Assembly (NCBI RefSeq): GCF_013401515.1
Contig: NZ_CP058529.1
Coordinates: forward strand, 1,116,001-1,180,000
Origin: Halorarum halophilum
Lineage (GTDB): Archaea; Halobacteriota; Halobacteria; Halobacteriales; Haloferacaceae
DNA length: 64,000 nucleotides
Reading direction: 5' to 3'
Of this stretch, positions 26,772 through 35,701 are shown piece after piece; within the stretch, counting starts at the first letter, position 1, and every line of letters begins with the position of its first letter. Made by a program: the position numbers and the translations under genes. The notes under the pieces are model-generated. The model worked only from the letters and a program-made list of their open reading frames with translations, did not search any database and was not told where the DNA came from.

Positions 26772-28268
26772 ATGGCGAACGACGTTTCCGATCGCGGATC
26801 CTTCTCCGAGAAACTGACCGTGCCCGAGGCGCTGACGTTCGACGACGTGCTGCTCCGACCGATGGAGAGTCGCGTCGAACCCGACGAGGCCGACGTGTCC
26901 ACGCACGTCTCGCGGCACGTCGAACTGACAATCCCCGTCCTCTCCGCTGCGATGGACACCGTGACCGAGAGCGGCCTGGCGGCCGCGATGGCCCGCGAGG
27001 GCGGTCTCGGGGTGCTCCACCGGAACATGACTGTCGAGGAGACGGCCGCTGAGGTCGAGCGGGTGAAGCGCGCCGACGAACTCGTTATCCGACGGGAGAA
27101 CGTCGTCACGGCCGCGCCCGACCAGACCGTCAGCGAGGTGGACGCAATGATGGAGGGTGCGGGCGTCTCCGGCGCCCCGGTCGTCGACGACGACGACACC
27201 GTGCTCGGCATCATCTCCGGAACCGACATCCGCCCGTACCTGGAGGTGGGCGAGGCTGACGCCGTCCGGGAGGCGATGACCGACGAGGTCATCACCGCCC
27301 CGGAGGACGTGACCGCCCGCGACGCGCTCGAACTGATGTACGATCACAAGATCGAGCGCGTGCCGGTCGTCGACGACGAGAACCGGCTCGTCGGCCTCGT
27401 CACCATGCAGGGCGTCCTCCAGCGCCGCGAGCACGGCGACGCCGCCCGCGACGAGGACGGCGCGCTCCGTGTCGGCGTCGCCGTGGGCCCCTTCGAGGAG
27501 GAGCGCGCGGTCGCGGCCGACGAGGCCGGCGCCGACGTGCTGTTCATCGACTGCGCGCACGCGCACAACCTCAACGTCCTCGACTCGGCAGAGGCCATCA
27601 AGGAGACCGTCGACGCCGACGTGGTCGTCGGTAACGTCGGCACGCGGGAGGCCGCCGAGGCCGCCGTCGGGTTCGCGGACGGGCTGAAGGTCGGAATCGG
27701 CCCCGGCTCCATCTGCACCACGCGCGTCGTCTCGGGCGCCGGCATGCCCCAGATCACCGCCGTCGCACAGGTCGCCGACGTGGCCGCCGAACACGACGTC
27801 CCGGTCATCGCGGACGGCGGCATCCGCTACTCCGGCGACGCGATCAAGGCGATCGCCGCCGGCGCCGACGCGGTGATGCTCGGCTCGTACTTCGCAGGGA
27901 CCGACGAGGCCCCGGGCCGGGTCATCACGATGAACGGCAAGCGCTACAAGCAGTACCGCGGCATGGGCTCGGTCGGCGCGATGAGCGAGGGCGGCGGCGA
28001 CCGCTACCTCAAGGAGGCCGAAGAGGACGAGGAGTTCGTCCCCGAGGGCGTCGAGGCGGCGACGCCGTACAAGGGGAGCCTCGCCTCGGAGCTCCACCAG
28101 CTCGTCGGCGGGATGCGCTCCGGCATGGGCTACGTCGGCGCGGGGACGCTGGCGGAGTTCAAGGAGCGGTCCGAGTTCGTCCGCGTCTCCCAGGCCGGCC
28201 AGACCGAGGGCCACCCCCACGACGTGACCATCACGGACGAGGCGCCGAACTACAGCCCGAACGAGTAG
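26772..28268 (+). CDS. guaB: IMP dehydrogenase
   Basis: 498 residues; oxidises IMP to XMP with NAD+, committing purine flux to GMP. Order: N-terminal catalytic barrel segment ([24 protein letters not shown]), two CBS domains (about residues 110-230), then the barrel core with catalytic Cys in [13 protein letters not shown], the substrate loop [12 protein letters not shown], the flap [10 protein letters not shown] and the C-terminal [12 protein letters not shown]. The ATG at 26772 gives the standard family N-terminus; the in-frame upstream extension is not family-like. Confidence 0.95.
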   Translation: MANDVSDRGSFSEKLTVPEALTFDDVLLRPMESRVEPDEADVSTHVSRHVELTIPVLSAAMDTVTESGLAAAMAREGGLGVLHRNMTVEETAAEVERVKRADELVIRRENVVTAAPDQTVSEVDAMMEGAGVSGAPVVDDDDTVLGIISGTDIRPYLEVGEADAVREAMTDEVITAPEDVTARDALELMYDHKIERVPVVDDENRLVGLVTMQGVLQRREHGDAARDEDGALRVGVAVGPFEEERAVAADEAGADVLFIDCAHAHNLNVLDSAEAIKETVDADVVVGNVGTREAAEAAVGFADGLKVGIGPGSICTTRVVSGAGMPQITAVAQVADVAAEHDVPVIADGGIRYSGDAIKAIAAGADAVMLGSYFAGTDEAPGRVITMNGKRYKQYRGMGSVGAMSEGGGDRYLKEAEEDEEFVPEGVEAATPYKGSLASELHQLVGGMRSGMGYVGAGTLAEFKERSEFVRVSQAGQTEGHPHDVTITDEAPNYSPNE

Positions 28269-28506
28269 CTCCCGGAGACGGGAGCGACGTTGCTCGACGG
28301 TGAACGAGCTGTTCTACCCGCGTTCGCACCCGTGATACCCCACGGGACACGGTTAAGTATCACCACGTGCCACCCGCAGACGATGGTTCGACGGCGGTCA
28401 CCGCTCGGGGTACGTGGCTCGGGGGCACACGGACGCCCGACGACCAAGGGGTATATTGATAAGTACTGGTCCGTGAGAGGTGGACGTACACACGGAGCCC
28501 CGTAGT

Positions 28507-29103
28507 ATGAGTGATGACCCCCCCGTCGTACTGGTCGTGGAAGACGAGCCCGATCTGGCGGATCTGTACGCCGCGTGGCTCGGCGACGACTACGACGTCC
28601 GGACCGCCTACGGCGGTCAAGAGGCCCTCGAACAGCTCGACGAGGACGTGAGCATCGTCCTCCTCGACCGGCGGATGCCGGGGCTATCCGGCGACGAGGT
28701 GCTCGTCGCGGTCAGGGACCACGGTATCGAGTGCCGCGTCGCCATGGTGACCGCGGTCGAGCCCGACTTCGACATCGTGGCGATGGGCTTCGACGACTAC
28801 CTCGTGAAGCCGGTGACCCGCGAGGCGCTCACCGAGACCGTCGAGAGCCTGCTCCGACGCAGCGAGTACGACACCGGCGTCCAGGAGTACTTCGCGCTCG
28901 CCTCGAAGAAGGCGGTGCTCGAGTCCGAGAAGGGTCGGGCGGCCCTCGAGGAGTCCGACGAGTACCGCGACCTCGACGCCCGGCTGGAGCACCTCCGGGA
29001 GAACCTAGACGAGAGCCTCGAGGACCTCGACCGACACGACGACTTCGAGCGGGCGTTCCGCGACATCGGGCGGGCCGACGACGGAACAGACTTCGGGTTC
29101 TGA
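28507..29103 (+). CDS. HalX-domain response regulator
   Basis: 198 residues: a receiver domain (acidic residues in VVEDEPDLADLY, phospho-acceptor Asp in VLLDRRMPG, Lys in YLVKPV) followed by a C-terminal helical HalX domain (EYFALASKKAVLESEKG). HalX is a haloarchaeal output domain of unknown mechanism. No histidine kinase gene is adjacent. A TATA-like GGTATATTGATAA lies about 45 bases before the ATG at 28507. The long GC-rich frame in another phase is a shadow. Confidence 0.85.
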   Translation: MSDDPPVVLVVEDEPDLADLYAAWLGDDYDVRTAYGGQEALEQLDEDVSIVLLDRRMPGLSGDEVLVAVRDHGIECRVAMVTAVEPDFDIVAMGFDDYLVKPVTREALTETVESLLRRSEYDTGVQEYFALASKKAVLESEKGRAALEESDEYRDLDARLEHLRENLDESLEDLDRHDDFERAFRDIGRADDGTDFGF

Positions 29104-29157
29104 GGTCGGACAACGAAGAATCGAGAGAAGTAAGGTGACTGCGGCGAGGCGCTGGGG

Positions 29158-30312
29158 TCAGAACCCCTCGTCGAGGAGTTCGCGGGCGATGATGTTCTTC
29201 TGGATCTGCGTGGTACCCTCGTAGATCTGCGTGATCTTCGCGTCGCGGTAGAGCCGCTCGACGTCGTGGTCGTTCACGAAGCCGGCCCCGCCGTGGAGCT
29301 GGACCGCCGTGTCGGCCGACTCGACGGCGGTCCGCGAGGCGAACTCCTTCGCCATCGACGCGAGCTTCGTCAGCCCGTCGGGATCGTTCTCGACGGCCCA
29401 GGCCGACTCGTACGTGAGGTTCCGGGCGGCCCGGACGTTGGTGAACGCCTCCGCGAGCTCGTGTTTGACCGCCTGGAACTCCGAGATGGACCGGCCGAAC
29501 TGCTCGCGCTCCTGGGTGTACTCCAGCGCGCGCTCGGCGGCGCCCTTCGCGATGCCGACGCCCTGGGCGGCCACGGCGGTCCGCGTCTCGTCGAAGAACT
29601 GCATGAGCTGGAGGAAGCCCATCCCGCGGGAGCCGACGAGGTTCTCCTCGGGGACGCGCACGTCGTCGAAGATGAGTTCGGCGGTGTCGCTCGCGCGGAT
29701 GCCCATCTTCCCCGTGATCTTCTCGGCGTCGAAGCCGTCGCGGTCGGACTCGACGATGATCTGGGAGTAGCCCATGTAGCGGTCCTCCTGGTCGGGGTCC
29801 GTCTCGCACATCACGACGAAGTAGTCGCCGACCGACCCGTTCGTGATCCACATCTTGTTGCCGTCGACGACCCACTCGTCGCCGTCCTTCTCGGCGCTGG
29901 TGGTGATGCCCGTCACATCGGAGCCGGCCTGCGGCTCGCTGATGGCGGCGCCCATGACCGCCTCGCCCTCGGTGATGGGCGTCAGGCACTCCTCCTTCTG
30001 CTCGTCGGTGCCGAAGCCCATGATCGCCTCGCCCCCGAACGCGGCGGAGGTGATGCAGAGCCCGATGCCGGGGTCGACGGCGAACAGTTCCTCGGTGATG
30101 ATGGCTGTCTCGAAGGAGTCGTAGCCGACGCCGCCGTACTCGACGGGGATGTGCGGGCCGGTGAGCCCCATCTCGGCTGCCTTCTCCATGACCTCGTAGG
30201 GGTACGACTCCTCCTGGTCGTGCTCGCTCGCGACGGGCGCGATCTCGTTCTCCGCGAACCGCCTGACCTCGTCCCGCAACTGCCGTTGTTCCTCAGAGAG
30301 CGCGAACTCCAT
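29158..30312 (-). CDS. Acyl-CoA dehydrogenase
   Basis: 384 residues with the FAD-dependent acyl-CoA dehydrogenase architecture: N-terminal helical domain, the middle beta domain with ISEPQAGSDVTGI and MWITNGS, and the C-terminal helical domain with REQFGRSISEFQAVKHELAE. The catalytic glutamate lies in YEGTTQIQKN. It introduces the 2,3-double bond in acyl-CoA during fatty or branched-chain acid oxidation. It shares its general layout with the gene at 36875-38020 but diverges substantially from it. Transcribed alone; divergent from the HalX gene's strand. Confidence 0.9.
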   Translation of the reverse strand: MEFALSEEQRQLRDEVRRFAENEIAPVASEHDQEESYPYEVMEKAAEMGLTGPHIPVEYGGVGYDSFETAIITEELFAVDPGIGLCITSAAFGGEAIMGFGTDEQKEECLTPITEGEAVMGAAISEPQAGSDVTGITTSAEKDGDEWVVDGNKMWITNGSVGDYFVVMCETDPDQEDRYMGYSQIIVESDRDGFDAEKITGKMGIRASDTAELIFDDVRVPEENLVGSRGMGFLQLMQFFDETRTAVAAQGVGIAKGAAERALEYTQEREQFGRSISEFQAVKHELAEAFTNVRAARNLTYESAWAVENDPDGLTKLASMAKEFASRTAVESADTAVQLHGGAGFVNDHDVERLYRDAKITQIYEGTTQIQKNIIARELLDEGF

Positions 30313-30428
30313 GCGGTGACCTCACAGGGGGGAGTACCTAAAGCTCCGCAAACCCCGGACATCGGGCGACGCGTTTGTCCCCGTCCATCCCGGCGTACAG
30401 ATAGTGTATCCGTACATCGAGCGACGAC

Positions 30429-30493
30429 CGGCAGGTGTCGACCGGCGAACTGGGGTGTCGACCAGCAAACTGGAACGTCGACCGTCGAACCGA
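30429..30493. repeat. Three short direct repeats in an intergenic gap
   Basis: GTCGACCGGCGAACTGG, GTCGACCAGCAAACTGG and GTCGACCGTCGAACCG occur in a row with a spacing of about 22 bases, in the gap between an acyl-CoA dehydrogenase gene and the aminotransferase gene. They lie just beyond the 3' ends of both minus-strand neighbours' region, so a regulatory role is possible but unproven. Confidence 0.55.
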
Positions 30494-30499
30494 CCGAAC

Positions 30500-31795
30500 T
30501 CAATGCTCCGCGAGGTACGACTCCAGCCGCCGGGTCGCCTCCTTCAGTTCGTCCATGCCGGTCGCGTACGAGAGCCGGAGGTGGCCGGCGCCGCCGTCGC
30601 CGAACGCGCTGCCCGGGACGGCCGCCACGCCGGTCTCCCGGAGGAGGTCCGTCGCGAACGCCTCGTCGTCGCCGTCGGGCGCGACGTCCGCCACGCGGGG
30701 GAAGGCGTAGAACGCCCCGCCCGGTTCGGCCACGTCCAGGCCGAGTTCGCGCAGGCGGGCCGTCAGGTAGCGACGCCGCCGGTCGTACTCGCGCCGCATC
30801 TCCCCGACCTCGTCGTCGCACCGCTGGAGCGCCGCGGCAGCGGCGTGCTGGGCGGTCGTGGGCGCCGACAGCATCGAGTACTGGTGGACCTTCGTCATCG
30901 CCGCCGACGCGGTCGGGGGCGCGAGCGCGTAGCCGAGTCGGAGCCCCGTCATCGCGTACGCCTTCGAGAAGCCGTTGATGACCACCGTCCGCTCGCGCAT
31001 CCCCGGCAGGGTGGCGACGGACGTGTGCTCGTCGCCGTAGGTGAGCGCGGCGTAGATCTCGTCCGAGACGACCAGCAGGTCGTGCTCGCGGCAGAACTCG
31101 GCGACGCCCGAGAGCTCCTCCCGGGACATCGTCGCGCCGGTCGGGTTGTTCGGGTAGCAGAGCACCAGCACGTCGGCCTCGTCGGCCCCGGCTGCCCGGA
31201 GCGCCTCGGGCGTGAGCGACCAGTCGTCCTCGTGGTACGTGGGCACCGGGAGCGGCTCGCCGCCGGCGAAGGTGACACCCGGAGCGTACGAGACGTACGT
31301 CGGCGTCGGGAGCGCCACAACGTCGCCGGGGTCGACGAGCGCGCGGAACGCGAGATCGACCGCCTCGCTGGCGCCCGTCGTGACGAGGATCTCCTCCTCG
31401 GGGTCGTACGAGAGGTCGTACCGCTCGACGTGACGGGCGATGGCTCGCCGGAGTTCGGGCGTCCCGCGGTTCGCGGTGTAGCTGGTCCGTCCGCGCTCGA
31501 GCGAGGCGATGGCCGCCGACCGTGCGGGCCACGGCGCCGTGAAGTCGGGTTCGCCGACGCCGAGCGAGATGACGTCGTCGCGCGACTCGGCGACCTCGAA
31601 GAACGCGCGGATGCCCGAGGGCGCCACGGCGTCGACGCGATCGGCGGGGGTGAACCGGTCGCCTTCCCGGACGTCGTCGAGTTCGGTATCGTCGAGTTCA
31701 GTGTCGTCGGCGCGGACGTCGTCACCGGCGCTCGCGACGTCGTCGGTTCCCCCGTCCGGGAGGTCCCGCCGCCTTTCGTCGTCCCCGTCGCTCAT
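30500..31795 (-). CDS. PLP-dependent class I/II aminotransferase
   Basis: 431 residues. After a roughly 45-residue acidic extension the fold-type I aminotransferase begins (PSGIRAFFEVAESRDD, ISLGVGEPDF). The Schiff-base lysine is in INGFSKAYAMTGLRLGYA, with YPNNPTGATMS and DEIYAALTY also present, and Arg in HLRLSYAT near the C-terminus. Likely an aspartate or aromatic/branched aminotransferase; the exact substrate is not readable. Its ATG overlaps the stop of the Lrp-family gene by four bases, so the two are translated as a unit and probably form a regulator-enzyme pair for amino acid metabolism. Confidence 0.9.
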   Translation of the reverse strand: MSDGDDERRRDLPDGGTDDVASAGDDVRADDTELDDTELDDVREGDRFTPADRVDAVAPSGIRAFFEVAESRDDVISLGVGEPDFTAPWPARSAAIASLERGRTSYTANRGTPELRRAIARHVERYDLSYDPEEEILVTTGASEAVDLAFRALVDPGDVVALPTPTYVSYAPGVTFAGGEPLPVPTYHEDDWSLTPEALRAAGADEADVLVLCYPNNPTGATMSREELSGVAEFCREHDLLVVSDEIYAALTYGDEHTSVATLPGMRERTVVINGFSKAYAMTGLRLGYALAPPTASAAMTKVHQYSMLSAPTTAQHAAAAALQRCDDEVGEMRREYDRRRRYLTARLRELGLDVAEPGGAFYAFPRVADVAPDGDDEAFATDLLRETGVAAVPGSAFGDGGAGHLRLSYATGMDELKEATRRLESYLAEH

Positions 31796-32283
31796 GGCGT
31801 CACGGAGAGCCGGTCGTCCTCGTCGCGGTCGTCGAAGACGACGCCGCGCTCCTTGTACGTCTCCATCACGTAGTGGGTGACCGTTTTGGTCACCGCTGGC
31901 AGCGGCGCCACCTCCTCGGCGACGAACCGGGAGACCGCCTGCATCGTGTTCGCGCTCACGTCGAGCGCGAAGTCGTAGTCGCCCGAGACGAGACGGAGCG
32001 AGTCGACCGTCGGCGACTCGGCGATGCGGCGGGCGATCTCCTCGTAGGCGGTCTCGCGATCGAGTTCGACGTTCACCTCGACGACTGCGGCGACGCGGTC
32101 GGCGTCCGTGCGGTCCCAGTCCACGACGGCCGTGTAGCCGCGGAGCACCCCCGCGGCCTCAAGGTCGTCGAGTCGCGCGTCCACCTCGTCCGCGGAGAGG
32201 CCGGTCTGGCGGGCGATGTCGGCGGTGGATTCCCGTGCGTCGGCGACCAGCACGTCGAGCAGGGCGCGCGTCTCGTCGTCCAT
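31792..32283 (-). CDS. Lrp/AsnC family transcriptional regulator
   Basis: 163 residues: an N-terminal winged helix-turn-helix (ALLDVLVADARESTADIARQTG) and a C-terminal RAM/AsnC ligand-binding domain (VAAVVEVNV, LRLVSGDYDFALDVSANT). Such proteins sense amino acids and bind as oligomers. The four-base stop/start overlap with the downstream aminotransferase indicates a shared operon, so this regulator probably controls it. The ATG at 32283 gives the normal family start. Confidence 0.9.
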   Translation of the reverse strand: MDDETRALLDVLVADARESTADIARQTGLSADEVDARLDDLEAAGVLRGYTAVVDWDRTDADRVAAVVEVNVELDRETAYEEIARRIAESPTVDSLRLVSGDYDFALDVSANTMQAVSRFVAEEVAPLPAVTKTVTHYVMETYKERGVVFDDRDEDDRLSVTP

Positions 32284-32406
32284 GGGTGCGAGTATCGCGC
32301 CCCCGAGAAAGCGGTTTCGCACGGTGCAGGAATCCCCGCCCTCGACCGACACCCCATCGCCACGTGTCAGAACCCATTTATCCCGCGAAAACCGACCCAC
32401 GCCACC

Positions 32407-32832
32407 ATGAACTACCTCCCCTGGGCCGTTCTCGCGCTCCTCTCGTACTCGATGGTCGCGCCGCTGATGCGCGTCGCCACCAGTGGGGCGAACCCGATCC
32501 CCAGCAACGTCGCCGCCCTCGTCGCGAACGCCGTGCTCGTCGTCGTGACGCTCGGCGTCATCGCGGTCAGCGGCGAGGGCGTCCTCCCCTACCTCGACGA
32601 CCCCAAGATGCGGTACGTCCTCGGCGCCGGCGCCTGCCTCGCGGTCGGCATCCTCGCGTACTACCGCGCGCTCTCGATGGGACAGGTGTCCATCGTCGCG
32701 CCGGTGTTCGCGATGTTCTTCGTCACCTCGTCTGTCGTCGGCGTGCTTGCGCTCGAGGAGCCGGTCACCGCCCGGAAGGTCGCCGGCGTCGGGTTCGCCG
32801 TGATCGCGGTCGTGCTCGTCGCCGGCGAGTAG
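32407..32832 (+). CDS. EamA/DMT-type small membrane transporter
   Basis: 141 residues with about five hydrophobic helices; the C-terminal half AYYRALSMGQVSIVAPVFAM and VLALEEPVTARKVAGV is the signature half of EamA-family transporters. At this length it is a single-repeat form that would need to dimerise, as in small multidrug resistance proteins. A TATA-like CCATTTATCC lies about 35 bases upstream of the ATG at 32407. Substrate unknown. Divergent from the Lrp gene. Confidence 0.8.
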   Translation: MNYLPWAVLALLSYSMVAPLMRVATSGANPIPSNVAALVANAVLVVVTLGVIAVSGEGVLPYLDDPKMRYVLGAGACLAVGILAYYRALSMGQVSIVAPVFAMFFVTSSVVGVLALEEPVTARKVAGVGFAVIAVVLVAGE

Positions 32833-32895
32833 GGGGCCACCGAAGCCTACCCGGACGGGGACTGGTTTTTTCGCGTCCGCGCCCGAGCCTCGCGT

Positions 32896-33456
32896 ATGGT
32901 ACTCGCCGAATCCGACTCCGAACTCGCCCGCGGCGACGTGGCACCGGACTTCGACCTGCCGGCCGTCGACGGGGGGGCGTACTCGCTCGACGACTTCGCG
33001 GGGTTCGACGCGCTGCTCCTCGTCTTCACCTGCAATCACTGCCCGTACGCGCAGGCGAAGTTCGACCTGCTGAACGACCTGGCGGCCGAGTACGACGACT
33101 GCGCGGTCGTCGGCGTCAACCCCAACGACGCCGAGGAGTACCCCGAGGACTCGTTCGAGGCGATGGAGGAGTTCGTCGCCGACGGCCGCGTCGCCTACGA
33201 CGCGTACCTCCGCGACGAGTCACAGGAGGTGGCGCGGGTCTACGGCGCCGTCTGCACGCCGGACCCGTTCCTGTTCGGGAACGCCGAGGGTGAGTTCGTG
33301 CTCGCCTACCACGGCCGACTCGACGACGCGCTCAACCCGGACGACAAACCGGAGCGGATCTACGTCCGCGACACCATCGATGCCGTCCTGGCCGGCGAGT
33401 ACGTCCCGCACGACGACCTCCCCAGCCGCGGGTGTTCGATCAAGTGGCGCGGGTGA
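32896..33456 (+). CDS. Thioredoxin-family (AhpC/TSA-like) protein
   Basis: 186 residues with a peroxiredoxin/thioredoxin fold: APDFDLPAVDGGAYSLDDF then FTCNHCPYAQAKFD, where CNHC replaces the usual CxxC redox site, and PDPFLFGNAEGEFVLAYHG. This matches the redoxin-domain group with a CxHC active site found in archaea and actinobacteria. It is probably a cytoplasmic thiol-disulfide or peroxide-handling protein. The TTTTTTCGC element 25-30 bases before the ATG is a likely promoter. Confidence 0.85.
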   Translation: MVLAESDSELARGDVAPDFDLPAVDGGAYSLDDFAGFDALLLVFTCNHCPYAQAKFDLLNDLAAEYDDCAVVGVNPNDAEEYPEDSFEAMEEFVADGRVAYDAYLRDESQEVARVYGAVCTPDPFLFGNAEGEFVLAYHGRLDDALNPDDKPERIYVRDTIDAVLAGEYVPHDDLPSRGCSIKWRG

Positions 33457-33547
33457 GTCGAGAGCCCCGACCCGGCCGTTCGAACGCGGAGACGCGTCCC
33501 TCCGGACGCGAAATGGTAATATATCGTACCGGTAGTACGGGGAGACG

Positions 33548-33718
33548 ATGGAGGAAGAACCGCACACCGGTGGAGTTCCCGAGACCGTCGCCCAGTGTGC
33601 CGACTGCGGCCGCGTGTATCCCGTCCAGAGAACGGAGAATGGGGCGCTCCGCCCGGTCGGGACCGCCGGATCCTGCGAGTGCGGGAACGACGTGTTCGAA
33701 CCGCACTCCGGGAGGTAG
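33548..33718 (+). CDS. Small zinc-finger protein, 56 aa
   Basis: Starts MEEEPHTGG and contains CADCGRVYP and CECGND, a four-cysteine (CxxC/CxC) zinc site. A good TATA box, GGTAATATATCG, is about 30 bases before the ATG, and the codon bias fits. No family name is assigned; such small zinc-finger proteins are numerous in haloarchaea and often affect biofilm or stress traits. Confidence 0.65.
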   Translation: MEEEPHTGGVPETVAQCADCGRVYPVQRTENGALRPVGTAGSCECGNDVFEPHSGR

Positions 33719-33843
33719 CACGTCGGACCTAACCGACGCTCACGGGCTTGTATCTGCCGTCTGCCTGCTATCGTAGTGTTGGGGCCGACGACCGCCCCGA
33801 ACGCATCATACGGACCGACTGAACAGGTACTCCGCGGGGTCGG

Positions 33844-34413
33844 TCAGGAGTCCCCGGCGTCCGCAGCCTCGTTCGCGTCCGGCCGCTCCGCGTCGCCGGT
33901 CGTGTCAGTGGTCTCGATGGGGTCGGCCGCGTCGCCATCCCCAGCGGCCACTGTCGCTCCATCCCTCCCGGTGGTTCCCGTCTGTGCAGCCAGTTCCGAG
34001 AGCGCCTCGCGGGCGTTCTCCACGGCCTTCTCGCGCTTGGCCGGGTATGCCTCGACCTTGGCCCGAAGGGTCATCCCTGGGCCGAGTCGGACCTCGCCGC
34101 CGAACGCCGCCTGCTTGTCCAGCCTGAGGAACAGGGAGTTGTTGTCGTCGACGCGCTCGTCAAGCTCCGCGATCACCCGGTCGATGTCGGGCAGCTCGGA
34201 GAGCACCGAGAGCACGTGTCGCACGTCGTCCGCGTTCTCGACTCGCGCCGAGAGGACGACGATGCGGTCCCCGTGGTGCCCCTCGTTCGCGACGCGGTTC
34301 ACGTCGAACTCGTCGGGAAGGAACGTCCGGAGCGCCTGCTCGACGCGCTTCTCGTCCTCCGTCGCGTAACAGAACGTCCGGAGGTCGACGTAGTGGAAGG
34401 GGACGCTCGCCAT
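33844..34413 (-). CDS. RNA-binding protein (COG1325 type, exosome-associated)
   Basis: 189 residues. The N-terminal 130 (VPFHYVDLRTFCYATEDEKRVEQALRTFL, NEGHHGDRIVVLSARVEN, RLDKQAAFGGEVRL) match the archaeal COG1325 predicted RNA-binding domain, described as a possible exosome subunit. The C-terminal 50 residues are an acidic Thr/Asp/Ala-rich tail typical of haloarchaea. Cytoplasmic; a role in RNA processing is inferred from the family only. Confidence 0.8.
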   Translation of the reverse strand: MASVPFHYVDLRTFCYATEDEKRVEQALRTFLPDEFDVNRVANEGHHGDRIVVLSARVENADDVRHVLSVLSELPDIDRVIAELDERVDDNNSLFLRLDKQAAFGGEVRLGPGMTLRAKVEAYPAKREKAVENAREALSELAAQTGTTGRDGATVAAGDGDAADPIETTDTTGDAERPDANEAADAGDS

Positions 34414-34578
34414 GAACCGATAGTTTGCACGTGGGCGTGAAAAGGGTTGGATTTTCCCGCGCCGGCGCCGACCCGGTATCCCGCCCGACGAGTGAACGTC
34501 GTCCGTGCTCGCGGAGCGGAACCCCCCTGCGTCACGGCGCTGTCGCTTGCCGGTCGGCGGACGCGGGAGAACCGCGAG

Positions 34579-34800
34579 TTACTCCTCGGCGTCGTCGGCT
34601 TCGGAACCCTCTGCGTCCTCGTCGGCCGCCGAGAGTTGTTCGGCGGGGACGCCCTGCTCCTGACCCTCCTCGAATGAGACCGTGTAGGTCGCGTCGCCGA
34701 ACATCGTCTCCATCACCTGCGTGACCGTCCCCGTCTCGCCGTCGAACTCGCTGTGCTGGTCCGTCAGAACCACGCGGTCGTCCTTCTCGAACTCGCTCAT
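34579..34800 (-). CDS. Small acidic KOW/SH3-like protein, 73 aa
   Basis: 73 residues: MSEFEKDDRVVLTDQHSEF followed by GETGTVTQVMETMFGD and YTVSFEEGQEQGVP, a compact beta-barrel pattern like KOW/SH3 domains (DUF1918-like). The acidic tail (DEDAEGSEADDAEE) is a haloarchaeal feature. It could bind nucleic acid or protein; no target is evident. Confidence 0.65.
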   Translation of the reverse strand: MSEFEKDDRVVLTDQHSEFDGETGTVTQVMETMFGDATYTVSFEEGQEQGVPAEQLSAADEDAEGSEADDAEE

Positions 34801-34991
34801 GGAACCCGGTTCGAGGGGGTCGCACAAAAGGACGCTGAAAGCGAGTCGCCGTCGGGGGTGAGCCTGTGGAGACATCGGGGGTTCGGTCCAGAGGGTTCGT
34901 GGGGAGTCGGCGCAACTCCCCACTGGTGCTCGACGCGCGACCGCCGACGCACCCCGAAGGCGTTTTTTCACGTGCCGACGTAGCCGGCGCC

Positions 34992-35614
34992 ATGACGACC
35001 GTACCGCGGACCGACCACCCGATTCCGGCGGGGGACAGCGTGTGAGGGGCTTCGACGAGGTCCGATTCCTCGCCGACGAGGCCCGGCGGGTCGCCGAGCG
35101 GGAGGCCCATCGGCTCGGCCGGGAACACGACGGCTTCCTCACCTTCGAGCGGACCCGTCGCGTCTCGCGGCGCCGCTTCCGGACGCTCGCCGAGCGTGTG
35201 AAGCGCTCCGGCGCGCCGTACGGCGCCCACACCATCGTCCACCGTGCGGACGGCGACCTGCTGCTCGTCCGCCACGAGGGCGTCGACAGGTGGGTGCTCC
35301 CCGGCGGCGGGGTGCGGGACTGGGAGTCGTTCCGCGAGGCGGCCGCGCGCGAACTCTCGGAGGAGGCCGGCGTCGACGTCGACTACGAGGGGCTGGCGAT
35401 CCGCACCCGCGTCGACATCGTCTGCGACGACTACCGCACGTGGGGGACGCTGCCGGTGTTCGCGGCCGAGGCGGTGACCGAGGAGCCGGCGGTGTGCGAC
35501 CCGGACGGAGAGATCTCGGAGGCGCGGTGGTTCTCGACGCTGCCGCCCGACACGCGCGACCGCTCGCACCTGCGGGCGTGGCGCGAGGAACGGGGCTACG
35601 GGAACCCCGACTGA
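34992..35614 (+). CDS. NUDIX hydrolase; annotated start probably lost to a missing base
   Basis: The clean frame runs from GTG 35042 to 35614 (190 aa). It has a full NUDIX box: GGGVRDWESFREAAARELSE then EAG, with metal-binding glutamates. However, the promoter (GCGTTTTTTCACG at about 34963) sits 28 bases before an ATG at 34992 whose frame reads MTTVPRTDHPIPAG and then stops at 35043. Adding one G to the GGGGG run at 35030-35034 joins the two into one protein. The true start is therefore probably 34992, and the break is the fifth -1 event in the window. The enzyme would hydrolyse nucleoside diphosphates linked to X; substrate unknown. Confidence 0.8.
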
Positions 35615-35701
35615 CGCGGTCGCTCACCGTTCTCGCTCGTTCGAAGGAATCGTCAGCAGTAGCATCCCCACGGCTGGAACTACCAGCCCGCATCCGAACC
35701 G

